This document shows positions 44,664 through 55,337 of a DNA stretch of 64,000 nucleotides, piece by piece. The notes beneath the pieces are model-generated. The model was given only the letters and a program-made list of their open reading frames with translations, did no database searches and was not told the DNA's origin. Both the position numbers and the translations under genes were made by a program. Source of the DNA: Candidatus Acidiferrales bacterium (GTDB lineage Bacteria; Bacteroidota; Ignavibacteria; Kryptoniales; JAKASW01); the NCBI GenBank assembly GCA_035515795.1, contig DATJAY010000035.1, forward strand, positions 284,048 to 348,047, given 5' to 3'. Within the stretch, counting starts at the first letter, position 1. Each line of letters begins with the position of its first letter.

Positions 44664-45962
44664 TTATGGCTCGATTGACAACAGTCCAATCTTTTTCCCT
44701 CTGGTTTCGGGAAAGGTCCATATCCAAATTCCTGTCAACACCGCAAATAGCGCAGCAATGGAAATTCCTCCCGAAAGCCCGTAGGTTTTTGACGCGACGG
44801 CGATCGCAATCGGCGTGAAGAATTGGATGCCGCGGGCGAGATTGAAGGACGTTCCCATCGCGGTGTTCCTTATGCTTGTCGGAAATAGTTCGGTGCATAG
44901 CGGTCCAAAACCGCTGAACACACCTGTGCCGAATCCCACGAGGAACATGAACCCCAAAATGAAAACCGGATACGCGACGGCCATATTCCACAAAACTGTA
45001 ATCATTAGCAATCCGACTGCCCAAAGAATTGAATAAATTGTGAATGCTGGACGGCGTCCTATCATGTCCGCAGTGAACCCAAAAGAAAAGTATCCCAGAA
45101 CTCCGCCTCCCTGCGTCACGATCATCCACAAGGCCGATCGGGTCATCGTGAAATGTCGCTGCTCATGAAGGTATCCTGGCAGCCATGAATAAGTGAACCA
45201 GTATGCCGACATCAAGAAAACAGCGAGCAGCAGTGATCGCAGGAAAATCTTGAGGTAATCCTTCGATAGGAGGAGACGGAATTTTGCTCCGCGTTCACGC
45301 TCGAGATTCAATAAATCTCCCGAAGGGATCCATTCAGGCAACTTCCCGTCCGCGACGATTCGTCTATGCGCGAGCCAGATGTCCGACTCCGGGAGATGCT
45401 TTCGCACGAACACTACGAGAACGGCGGGAACTACCGAAACAAAGAAACATATCCTCCATCCGATTGCAGGTTCCAAGAATCCTCCGACGACCGATGCAAA
45501 TATGATCCCTATCGGAGCCCCGGTCTGCATTATCGCACTGAAACGGCCGCGAATATTCGGTGGAAATGTTTCTCCTATTAGAGTTTGTCCGGTTGCCCAC
45601 TCGCCTCCTACTCCAAGACCGGTGACGATGCGAAATACGAGTAGCGTTTCTATATCCGAGGCAAATCCGCTCAGAAACGTACCAACGCTGTACGTAACGA
45701 TTGTCCACTGAAGGACACTTTTCCTGCCGAATTTGTCGGAGAGGAATCCGAAGATTATGCCGCCGAGCGCAGTTGCCGCTAGAGATGCCCCCATGATTAA
45801 GGAGACCGAGACATTTGAAAGCGCCAACTCTTTTCCTATGGGGATCAGCAGGAAGGTAAACAGGATCAGATCGTAAAAATCGAATACCCAGCCCGCCCAG
45901 CTGAGAGCGAGTATCCGGAAATGTTCTTTGGTCGGAGATTCCGATTCGTTAAGAAACTTCAT
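44664..45962 (-). CDS. MFS transporter, sialate/lactate (SHS)-like
   Basis: A 432-residue transporter with twelve predicted helices. The N-terminal SWAGWVFDFYDLILF and the cytoplasmic loop GFLSDKFGRKSVLQW are typical of SHS-family carboxylate and sialate carriers. RIVTGLGVGGEWATGQTLIGE is the helix 4-5 motif, and the C-terminal half has the matching loop FTADMIGRRPAF. The substrate is probably an organic acid taken up with protons, but the sequence alone cannot fix it. It precedes the Gfo/Idh dehydrogenase by 65 bases. Confidence 0.91.
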   Translation of the reverse strand: MKFLNESESPTKEHFRILALSWAGWVFDFYDLILFTFLLIPIGKELALSNVSVSLIMGASLAATALGGIIFGFLSDKFGRKSVLQWTIVTYSVGTFLSGFASDIETLLVFRIVTGLGVGGEWATGQTLIGETFPPNIRGRFSAIMQTGAPIGIIFASVVGGFLEPAIGWRICFFVSVVPAVLVVFVRKHLPESDIWLAHRRIVADGKLPEWIPSGDLLNLERERGAKFRLLLSKDYLKIFLRSLLLAVFLMSAYWFTYSWLPGYLHEQRHFTMTRSALWMIVTQGGGVLGYFSFGFTADMIGRRPAFTIYSILWAVGLLMITVLWNMAVAYPVFILGFMFLVGFGTGVFSGFGPLCTELFPTSIRNTAMGTSFNLARGIQFFTPIAIAVASKTYGLSGGISIAALFAVLTGIWIWTFPETRGKKIGLLSIEP

Positions 45963-45999
45963 CGGAATTCTCCATCGCTAACCTTTCTCGCATTCGCCA

Positions 46000-47034
46000 T
46001 TATTCTAACAGGTAGTATAAGGTGTCACCGAACACCGAATAAAAATGTCCGAAGGTCAATGAGGTGTCATGAATTGCCACTCCAAACGAATCTGCAAACG
46101 CAGGGTCGCAGTAATAGCCAGTGTAATTTTGTTGGATATCGGATGCCAGTCCGTGCATATAATAGTGGCAGTTCCCTTTGTGCACATCTCCGGCATAGTA
46201 ACCGCTCCAGTACCAGCCCAATGAGTCATTTGAACCCGAGTTAAGTCGCTTCATATAAAATGTGGATCCGAAAATAGTTTCGACGATGTCAAAAATATTG
46301 CTGCTGTAAAAAGTTGAATCGTAGGAGAATCCGTAACCACCGGCATAAACCTGCTGTTGAAAATTTTGGATCGTTGCCGGAGTCGTAGTCATTTTAATCA
46401 GAAGCGAATCGTAAAAACCATTGGATGACAAACCATAACGCCCCTGGCTTCTCACGGTAAACGCTATCTCTGTTGTGCTTATGGAGAGTAAAGGCGTGGT
46501 TCCGTTAAAAGTTAAGCTGCCTTGGATCAAGTTGAACAGCGGTCCATTTTCATAGGCTATGCCGTTAACGCCGACCGATATGTTTTTCAAGTAGGAATCT
46601 ATGGAGAATAAATTGTACGGGATTGTATCTCCTGCATGAAAGCCCTCGAAATTTTGAGCAAAGTAAAACACCAGGTCAATCGAGTGACCGGAACCCCTGT
46701 AGGAATATACACCATCGTTGAAGCTGAGATTCCTGCTGGAGAGCGCGTTGAAATCTAGCCCGGTCTCTGCCATCCCTAAGATTAAGCCGCAAACGAGACG
46801 CTTTAATGTTGTACCATCTTCACAGTATCTTGCAACAACTACCATGTCCCCGTCAATGACATATGCAAGGCCATCTTTGGAAATAGTTGAGTTGCAGACC
46901 CTGATCGAATCCTTTTTCTGCGAGTTATTACCTCGTCCGTTATTATTGTCTGCAGGATTGGTACAGACGATGAGAGAGAGAGACAAACCAATCAATATCG
47001 GCAGCACCGTAGATTTCTTTGTAGATAGTTTCAT
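46000..47034 (-). CDS. Probable lipoprotein of unknown function
   Basis: A 344-residue protein. GAAGGAG precedes the ATG. The leader ends LSLSLIVCTNPADNNNG, a possible lipobox with an unusual Val at -1, followed by the Asn/Gly-rich tether common in outer-membrane lipoproteins. The rest is beta-strand-rich with many Tyr, Ser and Gly (GVYSYRGSGHSIDLVFYF, HYYMHGLASDIQQNYTGYY). I recognise no family. The fold may be a beta-sandwich or lipocalin-like; this is a guess from composition. Confidence 0.75.
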   Translation of the reverse strand: MKLSTKKSTVLPILIGLSLSLIVCTNPADNNNGRGNNSQKKDSIRVCNSTISKDGLAYVIDGDMVVVARYCEDGTTLKRLVCGLILGMAETGLDFNALSSRNLSFNDGVYSYRGSGHSIDLVFYFAQNFEGFHAGDTIPYNLFSIDSYLKNISVGVNGIAYENGPLFNLIQGSLTFNGTTPLLSISTTEIAFTVRSQGRYGLSSNGFYDSLLIKMTTTPATIQNFQQQVYAGGYGFSYDSTFYSSNIFDIVETIFGSTFYMKRLNSGSNDSLGWYWSGYYAGDVHKGNCHYYMHGLASDIQQNYTGYYCDPAFADSFGVAIHDTSLTFGHFYSVFGDTLYYLLE

Positions 47035-47120
47035 GCCCTGCTCCTTCGATTTAGTTTACAGGAAACTCATTCAAGGTAAATGACGGTCCGCAGTTTTCCA
47101 AGATTCCGAATAAAAGGGTC

Positions 47121-47798
47121 TTAGCTGTTTGATTTTCGAACAGCTGCAAGCTCAGAAATATCCCCACTTTCCAAAATTTTTCCGGAATAACCCTTAGCAG
47201 ATGCTGTTATCATTGAGATACCAACTTCCTCCAATGTGCAAATGTAATTTGGCAAAATCATTTTCAAAAAGGGATACAGTACTCCTACCGCTTTCGAAAT
47301 AGTATAAGCATTTCTTAATCCTCTGATAGGTTTTATAAAGCCCGGCCTGAACATATATGTAGCTTTAAATGGAAGCTTCATGAGATCGTTTTCAGTTTTC
47401 CCTTTTACTCTTGCCCACATCAGCCTGCCTTTCTCCGTGCTATCCGTCCCCGCTCCTGAAACGTAGCAGAACGTCATATAAGGATTGAGTTTCGATAGTG
47501 CAGTTGCCGCCCGCATCGTGAGATCGTACGTGATGCGGGTATAATCCTTCTCATTCATTCCCACTGAAGAAATTCCGAGGCAGAAAAAGCAAGCGTTGTA
47601 ACCGCTGAGACTTGCTTCGATTGATGTGTAATTGAAGAAATCATTATGGATGATCTCTTTCAGTTTTACATGCTCCACGTTGCACGACCTTCTGCCGATA
47701 ACCAATACAGATTCGACATCGGGATGTTTCAGACTCTCATGGAGCGCTCCTTCTCCGACCATGCCTGTGGCGCCGAAAATTATGACTTTGAGTTTCAT
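47121..47798 (-). CDS. NAD(P)-binding protein, HTATIP2/atypical SDR-like
   Basis: A 225-residue atypical short-chain dehydrogenase. The nucleotide-binding motif IIFGATGMVGEGALHE is at the N-terminus; CFFCLGISSVGMNEKDY, FCYVSGAGTDSTEKG and ARVKGKTENDLMKLPF are typical of the NmrA/HTATIP2-like group. It lacks the YXXXK pair of classical SDRs, although the K of VKGKTE may replace it. The substrate is unknown and a regulatory NADP sensor is possible. The gene stands alone, with a 166-base gap before it. Confidence 0.85.
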   Translation of the reverse strand: MKLKVIIFGATGMVGEGALHESLKHPDVESVLVIGRRSCNVEHVKLKEIIHNDFFNYTSIEASLSGYNACFFCLGISSVGMNEKDYTRITYDLTMRAATALSKLNPYMTFCYVSGAGTDSTEKGRLMWARVKGKTENDLMKLPFKATYMFRPGFIKPIRGLRNAYTISKAVGVLYPFLKMILPNYICTLEEVGISMITASAKGYSGKILESGDISELAAVRKSNS

Positions 47799-47964
47799 TT
47801 CGTGGCCCTATTCTTCGTGGACATGATTGAATCTCCTGATAAGCAAGTGTTGACCTCTTCTAATAATATGGAACGTCGGAGCACTGCCGTGTTTTCGTTC
47901 CGCTCACTCAGATATTAATGTGCCATGGCGATAAATAAAATGCCGCCGGCAGCCTTCTTTAAAT

Positions 47965-48435
47965 CTAAAACATCGGGTGGCTGTTCGCAGCCTTTTCTGG
48001 AACGGCCTGGCCAACATCCCAGTGTTCCACAATCTTGCCGTTCTCTATTCGGAAAATATCGATTACTGAAAAAATCTTTGCGCCTTCGTGACTTCTTGTG
48101 TGAATGAAAACCAAGTTCCCATCCGCAGCGAGGTGCTGGATATCTATTTTCTCTTTGGGTGCATCCTTGAACCACTGTTTGCACGCATCGATCAAAGCTT
48201 GCTTTCCGTCGGCGACATAGGGATTATGCTGAATATAAACGTCGCCCATGTATTTATTAATCGATTCGATGTTTTTGTCGCCGAATAATTCCTGGTAAAA
48301 ATCGGCAACCATCTTTTTGTTGTTTTCAAGCGCAAGTTTTTCTTTCTCGCAATCGGAAAGTTGTTGTCGCGGCACCAGGTAGCCTCCGTAAAACATTGCT
48401 GATGTCAGCACCAGAACGATGAAAGACATCTTCAT
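47965..48435 (-). CDS. Exported SnoaL-like (NTF2-fold) protein
   Basis: A 156-residue protein with an N-terminal signal segment (MKMSFIVLVLTSAMFYGGYLV) and an AAGGAGGAG ribosome-binding site. The mature part is a SnoaL-like NTF2 fold: MVADFYQELFGD, YMGDVYIQHNPYVADGKQAL and FRIENGKIVEHWDVGQAVPE. Such proteins include polyketide cyclases and many environmental enzymes of unknown activity. An Asp and His of the QHNP and HWD motifs line the usual pocket. Confidence 0.88.
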   Translation of the reverse strand: MKMSFIVLVLTSAMFYGGYLVPRQQLSDCEKEKLALENNKKMVADFYQELFGDKNIESINKYMGDVYIQHNPYVADGKQALIDACKQWFKDAPKEKIDIQHLAADGNLVFIHTRSHEGAKIFSVIDIFRIENGKIVEHWDVGQAVPEKAANSHPMF

Positions 48436-48578
48436 TTTTCACTCCTCCTTTTGTTGTTCGACCAATCGATGAAAGACCTTGCTCGGAAAACTAAACGGCC
48501 CGCAACAAATTTTCAAGTTTTCGTAATAAACACCTTACAATTATTTGATTTTCAGGTCTCTCTTATCTAATTTATCAA

Positions 48579-49751
48579 GTGCACGGCAGAACTATTCTCA
48601 GGGATAAGTTTTTTTTCTACCTCGCACCGCCGCTGTCTTTAAACGAATCGCAATCTCCCGATATCTACCTCAAAACGAGAATCACATTCTCACTCGCCGG
48701 CATTTTTCTGACACTTGCATTTGTGACTCTTCTGACTTTCACGGGCCTGCGCACGTTCTTTGTGCATCTGTCTTCAATCAGCCCAAATGTTTACGTGCAA
48801 TTCCTCCTTTTCGTTTTCGCGATTGAGATTCTCTTCTCAGTCATCAGGTTTCCCCTTGACTATTATTCGGATTTCTTAACAGAGCATCGCTTTGAACTTT
48901 CCAACCAGACATTTTCGAAATGGCTTTTCAGAAAATTGAAGGGTGCACTGGTAGGCAGCATCCTCGGCGTGATCCTGCTTTTTGCTTTCTATTATCTTTT
49001 GATTCATTTTCCGAGTGCGTGGTGGCTCCTTTTCGCCGCGTTCTTTTTCGTATTCCAGATCTTTGTAGCGCAGTTATTTCCGACGGTAATACTTCCGTTG
49101 TTTTATAAACTCAAACCCTTATCGAATGAAATATTGTGCGACAAGTTGAGCAGGCTTGTTGAAAAATTCGGGTATAGAATGAGCGGCGTTTTTTCTTTCG
49201 ACCTGAGCCGTGAAACACGGAAGGCGAACGCCGCGCTCACCGGGCTCGGGAGATCGAGAAAGATCATCATAAGCGACACGTTGCTAGAAAATTTCTCCGA
49301 GGATGAAATTGAAGTTGTGCTTGCTCACGAACTCGGCCATTTGGTGAAGCACCATATGATGAAAGGAATAATCGTCAGCGCGGTCGTGAGCCTGATCGGA
49401 TTTTATATCGTTGCACAAGTGTATTTTTCTTATACTGCCGCACTTCATGTCCCGTCTTACGATCTGATGGCAATTCCCTTTCTCGCACTCGCGTTGACTG
49501 TCTTAGGGATCATAGCGATGCCGCTCGGAAATTTCTTTTCTCGGAGAATAGAACACGAAGCGGACCTCTTTGCTCTGGATAACACCGGAATGCGAAAAGA
49601 ATTTGCCGAATCGATGAGGAAACTCGGCAGGTTGAACCTCGTTCCTGAAAATCCTCCCGCATGGATCGAAAAGATTTTCTTCAGCCACCCGTCAATCGGT
49701 GCGCGAATAAAGGCCGCGGTTCCGGAAAGCCTGACGAGGGTGACGCAGTGA
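48579..49751 (+). CDS. M48 family zinc metalloprotease (Ste24/CAAX protease type)
   Basis: A 390-residue membrane protease from GTG 48579. The catalytic zinc motif HELGH is at residues 250-254 (VVLAHELGHLVKHHM), with the third ligand in EHEADLFALDN. Several hydrophobic helices before and after the site and the N-terminal region with RFPLDYYSDFLTEHRF match Ste24/CAAX protease 1 rather than HtpX. In bacteria such enzymes probably degrade membrane proteins. Its stop overlaps the plsC GTG start (GTGA), so the two are coupled. Confidence 0.93.
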   Translation: MHGRTILRDKFFFYLAPPLSLNESQSPDIYLKTRITFSLAGIFLTLAFVTLLTFTGLRTFFVHLSSISPNVYVQFLLFVFAIEILFSVIRFPLDYYSDFLTEHRFELSNQTFSKWLFRKLKGALVGSILGVILLFAFYYLLIHFPSAWWLLFAAFFFVFQIFVAQLFPTVILPLFYKLKPLSNEILCDKLSRLVEKFGYRMSGVFSFDLSRETRKANAALTGLGRSRKIIISDTLLENFSEDEIEVVLAHELGHLVKHHMMKGIIVSAVVSLIGFYIVAQVYFSYTAALHVPSYDLMAIPFLALALTVLGIIAMPLGNFFSRRIEHEADLFALDNTGMRKEFAESMRKLGRLNLVPENPPAWIEKIFFSHPSIGARIKAAVPESLTRVTQ

Positions 49752-50464
49752 GATTCTTATTGGGAGCAATCACGGCCGGAATTTTGACGATAATTTTCTC
49801 CGCATTCTACCTCCTGACCATTCCGTTCGACAAAAAAAACCGAACATTCTCCTTCTTTGCTTATCATTGGTCAAATACGGTGCTTAAGGTTTCGGGAATT
49901 AAAGTCAGAGTCGTCGGTTTGGAAAAAATTGATTTATCCAAACCATATATCTATGTGTCAAACCATGCGAGCATGTTCGACATAACAGCAGTGGTGGTGG
50001 GTGTAAACAGGTACGTTCGGTTTCTCGTGAAGAGGGAGATCGGCAGGATCCCGATTTTCGGATGGGCGACTGCGAGAGCGCACATCATGGTCGATAGGAA
50101 AAGCGGGACAGACGCGGCGAGAGGTCTTGGAAGGGCCGCGCAGAGAATCGCGCTCGGAGAAAGCATGATCCTTTTCGCCGAAGGAACACGGACAAGAGAC
50201 GGCAAAATGCAGCCTTTCAAGCGAGGCGCTTTCGCTCTCGCTATCGAGGCAGGAGTCCCGATCGTCCCGCTGACTATCCTAGGAAGTTTTGCGATCATGA
50301 AGAAAGGAAGCATCGGATTGCGCAAAGGCGAGATCACGATCATCGTTGACGCACCGGTCGACATTTCGGAGTATCACGACAAACGCGGGTCGATAGAATT
50401 GATGAATAAAGTTCATGGCATTATTGAGAGAAATTATTACGGAGAAAAAGGTATTAACAGTTAG
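49748..50464 (+). CDS. plsC: 1-acyl-sn-glycerol-3-phosphate acyltransferase
   Basis: PlsC (238 residues) makes phosphatidic acid, the second acylation in phospholipid synthesis, at the inner membrane. GTG 49748 overlaps the M48 stop; an in-frame ATG at 49661 lies inside that gene and adds a non-homologous 29 residues. A membrane helix leads to the catalytic HX4D motif (SNHASMFDITAV), then FAEGTRTRDGKMQPFKRG and VPIVPLTILGS. These are the four acyltransferase blocks. gatC follows after 34 bases. Confidence 0.94.
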   Translation: MRFLLGAITAGILTIIFSAFYLLTIPFDKKNRTFSFFAYHWSNTVLKVSGIKVRVVGLEKIDLSKPYIYVSNHASMFDITAVVVGVNRYVRFLVKREIGRIPIFGWATARAHIMVDRKSGTDAARGLGRAAQRIALGESMILFAEGTRTRDGKMQPFKRGAFALAIEAGVPIVPLTILGSFAIMKKGSIGLRKGEITIIVDAPVDISEYHDKRGSIELMNKVHGIIERNYYGEKGINS

Positions 50465-50498
50465 CTGCTGGTTGCCGGCGGCTGAAAGGGAGTAGCAC

Positions 50499-50786
50499 AT
50501 GGCAGTAACGATAAAAGATGTTGAACATATCGCAAAACTTGCGAAGCTGGAATTCGATGAAGATGAAAAGGTGAAGTTCACGGAGCAATTCAACGAGATA
50601 CTTGCATTCATGGAGAAGCTGAATGAACTGGATACCTCGAATGTCGAGCCGCTGTCTCATGTAATCGAGCTCCAAAATGTTTTCCGCGAAGATGAGGTTA
50701 AACCGTCCACTTCAACTGAAGAGGCGCTGAAAAATGCTCCGTCCAGGACGGACAGGTTCTTTAAGGTACCAAAAGTGATTGGATAA
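50499..50786 (+). CDS. gatC: Asp/Glu-tRNA amidotransferase subunit C
   Basis: GatC (95 residues) stabilises the GatCAB complex that converts Glu-tRNA(Gln) to Gln-tRNA(Gln) and Asp-tRNA(Asn) to Asn-tRNA(Asn). The N-terminal DVEHIAKLAKLEFDEDE, middle ILAFMEKLNELDTSNVEP and end REDEVKPSTSTEEALKNAP are diagnostic. GGGAG precedes the ATG. gatA and gatB are not in this window. Confidence 0.96.
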   Translation: MAVTIKDVEHIAKLAKLEFDEDEKVKFTEQFNEILAFMEKLNELDTSNVEPLSHVIELQNVFREDEVKPSTSTEEALKNAPSRTDRFFKVPKVIG

Positions 50787-50792
50787 AATCTG

Positions 50793-51566
50793 ATGGCCAA
50801 GAATTTAAAAACCGTCGCGATCATTCCCGCACGTTACGCATCGACCCGGTTTCCGGGTAAGCCTCTCACGCATATCGCAGGTACGCCGATGATCCAGCAT
50901 GTGTACGAAAGGGTGAGCGCCGCGAAGAAAGTCGACGATGTTTTCGTTGCAACCGACGACAAACGGATTGCGGAATCGGTAAGCAATTTCGGCGGAAAGT
51001 TTGTCATGACTCCATCCGCACTGAAAAGTGGAACCGACCGATGTGCAGCAGCGGCAAAGAAAATCAAAGCAGACGTTGTAGTAAATGTCCAGGGAGATGA
51101 ACCGGTCATATCGCCAAAGACGATCGATGCGGTAATCTCCGTTCTTCTTAAGTCGCGCGAAAACGTCGTGTCGACGGCCGCGGTGCCGATCCATAATAAC
51201 GATGCGATTTTCTCCGAAAACACGGTTAAAGTTGTTGTTGATAGAAACGGAGATGCGCTGTACTTCAGCAGGAGCGCGATACCTTTTTTGCGGGGAGTGC
51301 ATCAAGGAAATTATTCAAAGGGCTACAGATTCTTGAAGCATCTTGGCATATATGTTTATAGGAACAGTTTTCTCCAGAAGTTAACCGGACTTAAAGAAAC
51401 GCCTCTTGAAACCGCGGAAAAATTGGAGCAGCTTCGTGTTTTAGAAAATGGTTATAAGATAAAAGTAGCCATTGTAGATGAGGACACGATTTCGGTCGAT
51501 GTACCGTCCGATATAATTGCCGTGGAAGATTTTTTATCAAGTCAATCTCAAGACAGGGACATTTAA
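50793..51566 (+). CDS. kdsB: 3-deoxy-manno-octulosonate cytidylyltransferase
   Basis: KdsB (257 residues) activates Kdo as CMP-Kdo for the LPS inner core, so the cell makes lipopolysaccharide. The nucleotidyl-transferase motif [16 protein letters not shown], then [22 protein letters not shown] and [12 protein letters not shown] are typical. It is the immediate upstream neighbour of pyrG, whose CTP product is its substrate. The 3' end is one base short of the pyrG start. Confidence 0.96.
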   Translation: MAKNLKTVAIIPARYASTRFPGKPLTHIAGTPMIQHVYERVSAAKKVDDVFVATDDKRIAESVSNFGGKFVMTPSALKSGTDRCAAAAKKIKADVVVNVQGDEPVISPKTIDAVISVLLKSRENVVSTAAVPIHNNDAIFSENTVKVVVDRNGDALYFSRSAIPFLRGVHQGNYSKGYRFLKHLGIYVYRNSFLQKLTGLKETPLETAEKLEQLRVLENGYKIKVAIVDEDTISVDVPSDIIAVEDFLSSQSQDRDI

Positions 51567-51567
51567 A

Positions 51568-53184
51568 TTGGCTAAGCGGAACATAAAATATATTTTTGTC
51601 ACGGGCGGCGTCGTTTCGTCGCTCGGAAAAGGAATCGCAGCCGCCTCGCTTGGCTTGCTTCTCAAGTCGAGAGGACTCAGCGTCGCAATGCAGAAGTTTG
51701 ATCCGTACATAAACGTCGATGCCGGCACGATGAACCCGTTTCAGCACGGCGAAGTTTATGTTACTGACGACGGTGCCGAAACAGATTTGGACCTCGGTCA
51801 CTATGAGCGTTTCCTGGACATAACTACAACGCGGGCGAACAACACCACAACGGGGCAAATCTATTATGAGGTGATCTCGAAAGAAAGGCGCGGCGATTAT
51901 CTCGGAGCCTGCGTCCAGGTCGTTCCGCATGTCACGGACGAAATAGCGAGGCGTTTTTCCCAGCCGTATGAAAACGGGAATTTTGATGTAGTCATTACGG
52001 AGATAGGCGGCACGGTCGGCGACATCGAAGGGCTTCCGTTTCTCGAGGCGATGCGGCAATTCATGCTGAGAGTCGGGAGAAGAAATGCGATCAACATTCA
52101 CGTTACTCTCGTTCCGTTCATCGAAGCCGCGGGCGAGATCAAAACGAAGCCGACGCAGCACAGCGTAAAAAATCTGCTGGAGATCGGGGTACAGCCGGAG
52201 ATTTTGATCTGCAGAACGTCGAAGAAGATTACGCGGGAAGTGAAGGAAAAAATAGCGATGTTCACGAACATCGAAGCCGATTCGGTCATCGAAGGGAGAG
52301 ATGTGGAGACGATTTACGAAATGCCTCTCATATTCAGAAAGCAGCATCTCGATCAAATAGTTCTCGACAAGTTTAACCTTAATGCCAGAGAGCCGAATTT
52401 GTCCGAATGGGAGGAGATGGTTGGCCGAATAAAAAATCCCAAATACAATGTTAAGATCGGAATCTGCGGAAAATATACCGATCTTCGCGATTCGTACAAG
52501 AGTATACTCGAAGCTTTCATTCACGCCGGGTCCGAGAACGATGCTAAGGTGGAACTGAAATGGGTTGCCGCGGAAGATATTGAGCGGGATGGCACCGAAG
52601 CTCATTTGTCTGACATCGACGGACTTCTTGTGCCCGGCGGATTCGGCGAGCGCGGAATCGAGGGGATGATTATCGCCATCAAGCACGCGCGTGAGAAGAA
52701 ACTTCCCTATTTTGGAATTTGCCTGGGGATGCAGACGGCGATCATTGAGTTCGCGCGCAACGTCCTCGGATGGAAAGACGCGAACTCGTCTGAGTTCAAA
52801 AGGACGGCACACAACGTTATCGATATCATGCCTGGCCAGAAAACCGTGAAAGAAAAGGGAGGCACAATGCGTTTGGGTGCGTACATCTGCATGTTGCAGA
52901 AAGGCTCGAAGGCTTATCAGGCATATGGGACGGAAGTAATAAGCGAGCGTCATCGGCACCGGTTCGAAGTGAACAACAAATTCAGGAAGAGAATCACGGA
53001 TGCCGGAATGCGATTCAGCGGTGTGTCACCGGACAACCAGCTCGTCGAGATGGCTGAACTGCCCGATCATCCGTGGTTCGTCGGCTGTCAATTCCATCCG
53101 GAACTGAAATCGCGTGCCACGAAAGCGCATCCGCTGTTCAGAGAATTTGTCAGAGCCGCGCTGGAAGAAAAGATCAAAGACTGA
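51568..53184 (+). CDS. pyrG: CTP synthase
   Basis: PyrG (538 residues) aminates UTP to CTP using glutamine and ATP. The synthetase domain begins [20 protein letters not shown], with [20 protein letters not shown]. The C-terminal class I glutaminase has [11 protein letters not shown], the nucleophile in [10 protein letters not shown], and [11 protein letters not shown]. The start is TTG 51568, two bases after the kdsB stop and giving the normal family length. An in-frame ATG at 51517 inside kdsB would add 17 non-homologous residues. No terminator is obvious after it. Confidence 0.96.
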   Translation: MAKRNIKYIFVTGGVVSSLGKGIAAASLGLLLKSRGLSVAMQKFDPYINVDAGTMNPFQHGEVYVTDDGAETDLDLGHYERFLDITTTRANNTTTGQIYYEVISKERRGDYLGACVQVVPHVTDEIARRFSQPYENGNFDVVITEIGGTVGDIEGLPFLEAMRQFMLRVGRRNAINIHVTLVPFIEAAGEIKTKPTQHSVKNLLEIGVQPEILICRTSKKITREVKEKIAMFTNIEADSVIEGRDVETIYEMPLIFRKQHLDQIVLDKFNLNAREPNLSEWEEMVGRIKNPKYNVKIGICGKYTDLRDSYKSILEAFIHAGSENDAKVELKWVAAEDIERDGTEAHLSDIDGLLVPGGFGERGIEGMIIAIKHAREKKLPYFGICLGMQTAIIEFARNVLGWKDANSSEFKRTAHNVIDIMPGQKTVKEKGGTMRLGAYICMLQKGSKAYQAYGTEVISERHRHRFEVNNKFRKRITDAGMRFSGVSPDNQLVEMAELPDHPWFVGCQFHPELKSRATKAHPLFREFVRAALEEKIKD

Positions 53185-53470
53185 TTCCGCCGAGAAATCA
53201 AGTAGCAGCACAACGGACACTTCTCAAATAGCAGGTGGATTCGACTAAGGCAATTTGGGCACCAACGGGCAGCTCAGGGCAAGATCTTGCACGTGCTGGT
53301 CAAGTTTCTCCTCCGGTAAACCTGCGTGTGACGGATTTCCTTTCAACTTTCACGCTTGTTTATTAATTTTTATTAAGACAATTGGCACAGAGCGAAGTAC
53401 ATTTACAGTAATTTTTTTGATAGTTTCGTTGTTTTACTATTAAACGAATGTTTTTGGGAGGTAATATAAA
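53185..53470. other. pyrG-transaldolase intergenic region
   Basis: There is no gene in these 286 bases. A possible weak promoter, TTGGCA at 53382-53387 and TACAGT at 53404-53409 with a 16-base spacer, precedes the transaldolase. A strong GGGAGGT ribosome-binding site lies at 53457-53463. No tRNA-like cloverleaf or riboswitch was recognised. Confidence 0.4.
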
Positions 53471-54145
53471 ATGAAATTTTTCATAGACACTGCAAATCTC
53501 GATGAGATAAAAGAAGCCGCCGAACTTGGCGTCCTCGACGGAGTGACGACAAACCCGAGCTTGGTTGCAAAAGAGAAATATGACATCAACTTTAGAGAAT
53601 TGATCGGCGAAATCTGCAAGATAGTCCCGGGTCCCGTGAGCGCAGAAGTTGTCTCGACGGATTTCCAGGGTATGATGAACGAAGCGCACGAACTCAGCAA
53701 GATTGCTGACAATGTTGTAATAAAAATTCCGCTTCTGAAAGAAGGGCTCAAGGCAGTCAAGCGCCTGAAAGCGGAAGAAATCAAAACGAACGTCACGCTC
53801 TGCTTTTCGCCGAACCAGGCTCTTCTTGCCGCCAAGGCTGGTGCATCATTTATCAGCCCGTTCATCGGAAGGCTCGACGACATCAGTCAGGAAGGAATGG
53901 AGCTTATCGAGCAGATACTAACCATATACAGGAATTACGACTTCAAAACCGAAGTTCTCGTTGCCAGTGTCAGGCATCCGATGCATGTCGCTCAGGCTGC
54001 GATGCTGGGCGCAGATATAGTTACCATGCCGTTCAAGGTCATCGATCAGCTTATAAAACATCCGCTGACCGATATCGGGCTTCAGAAGTTTTTATCGGAC
54101 TGGAAAAAAGTCGGCGCGTCTCAGACGGCTGCAGTTTCGAAATGA
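53471..54145 (+). CDS. Transaldolase, small TalC/Fsa type
   Basis: A 224-residue class I aldolase of the short transaldolase family. [20 protein letters not shown] and [11 protein letters not shown] open the barrel. [15 protein letters not shown] holds the Schiff-base lysine and [19 protein letters not shown] the next strand. It transfers dihydroxyacetone units in the non-oxidative pentose phosphate pathway or acts as fructose-6-phosphate aldolase; length and motifs do not separate the two. The next gene overlaps its stop by four bases (ATGA). Confidence 0.94.
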   Translation: MKFFIDTANLDEIKEAAELGVLDGVTTNPSLVAKEKYDINFRELIGEICKIVPGPVSAEVVSTDFQGMMNEAHELSKIADNVVIKIPLLKEGLKAVKRLKAEEIKTNVTLCFSPNQALLAAKAGASFISPFIGRLDDISQEGMELIEQILTIYRNYDFKTEVLVASVRHPMHVAQAAMLGADIVTMPFKVIDQLIKHPLTDIGLQKFLSDWKKVGASQTAAVSK

Positions 54146-55329
54146 AGAGGACCCCGTTCAACGAGATTCATAAGAAATTGGGTGCGAAGATGGTGGAGTT
54201 CGCCGGGTTCGAAATGCCGGTGCAGTATTCGAGCATCATGGCCGAGCACAAGTGCGTCCGGCAGAGTGTCGGTGTATTTGATGTTTCACACATGGGAGAG
54301 TTTCTCGTTCGAGGAAGGGATTCCGAAGCGTTTCTTCAGCGGAATACTTTAAACGATGTGACCAAGCTTGCTCCGGGACAAGCCCAGTATACTGCACTGG
54401 TAAATGAAAATGGTTTTCTTCTCGACGATCTCATCGTTTACAGGTTTAGCGGTACGTCCCTTCCGGTGGCTGAAGCCTCGCCGGCGTATATGATTGTTGC
54501 AAATGCTGCTAACATCGAAAAAGACTATAAGACGTTTTCTTCCCGACTTTTCCCGCAAACGGGATCTTCGACTGGCGACGTGAGACTCGAAGATGTGAGC
54601 GACCGTACGGCACTTCTGTCCGTGCAAGGGCCGAAATCTATTGCGACTCTGCAAAAGCTAACCGGAATAGAATTGAGCTCAATCCAATATTACCATTTTG
54701 TCGAAGGCAAGATTGACGGGACCGATGCGATAATCTCGAGGACAGGTTATACGGGCGAGTTAGGATTTGAAATTTTCTTCACGGTAAACGGAACGAACCA
54801 CGAAGAATTGTGGAATGAAATTTTTGAATCGGGGAGAGAGTTCAATATCATGCCGATCGGGCTCGGTGCGAGGGATACACTGAGACTTGAAATGGGTTAC
54901 TGTCTTTACGGGAACGATATTGACGAAACTACAAATCCCATAGAGGCAGGATTGGGTTGGATAACAAAAATAGATAAAGGAGATTTTGTAGGCAAACAGG
55001 CAATCATAAAGGCGAGACAGAATATTGCTCGGAAGCTAGTGGGGTTCGAGATGGAAGAGAGCGCCATACCACGCCACGGCTACGAGATTCACTCGGAGAG
55101 CGGGAAAACTCAATTCGCGGAACGAGTCGGCTGCGTCACGAGCGGAACTTTCTCGCCATCGCTCGAAACGGGAATCGGCATGGGTTATGTCGAAGCATCG
55201 AGGGCGGTGGAGAACAGCGACATTTTCATCGATGTTCGCGGAAAGAAAGCGCGGGCACGGGTCGTCAAACTTCCGTTTGTCGATAATCATTCGCGAGCTG
55301 GGATTCAACTGTCGCAAACGAAAAACTGA
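54142..55329 (+). CDS. gcvT: Glycine cleavage system aminomethyltransferase (T protein)
   Basis: GcvT (395 residues) takes the aminomethyl group from H protein and gives methylene-tetrahydrofolate and ammonia. [42 protein letters not shown] and [19 protein letters not shown] are the folate-binding and active-site blocks. It is about 30 residues longer than usual, mainly from an insert near residues 110-150 containing [11 protein letters not shown] and QTGSSTGDV. The start overlaps the transaldolase. The other gcv genes are not here. Confidence 0.95.
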   Translation: MKRTPFNEIHKKLGAKMVEFAGFEMPVQYSSIMAEHKCVRQSVGVFDVSHMGEFLVRGRDSEAFLQRNTLNDVTKLAPGQAQYTALVNENGFLLDDLIVYRFSGTSLPVAEASPAYMIVANAANIEKDYKTFSSRLFPQTGSSTGDVRLEDVSDRTALLSVQGPKSIATLQKLTGIELSSIQYYHFVEGKIDGTDAIISRTGYTGELGFEIFFTVNGTNHEELWNEIFESGREFNIMPIGLGARDTLRLEMGYCLYGNDIDETTNPIEAGLGWITKIDKGDFVGKQAIIKARQNIARKLVGFEMEESAIPRHGYEIHSESGKTQFAERVGCVTSGTFSPSLETGIGMGYVEASRAVENSDIFIDVRGKKARARVVKLPFVDNHSRAGIQLSQTKN

Positions 55330-55337
55330 GGATAGCA

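Noticed and set aside
51391-52959. 522-codon open frame opposite pyrG, and a 319-codon one opposite nadK (42236-43195)
   Set aside because: Composition is typical antisense shadow (His/Arg/Phe-rich), there is no family resemblance, and both lie wholly over well-recognised genes.
53185-53470. tRNA gene between pyrG and the transaldolase
   Set aside because: No acceptor stem pairing or T-loop GTTCRANYC was found; other intergenic gaps were scanned by eye with the same result.
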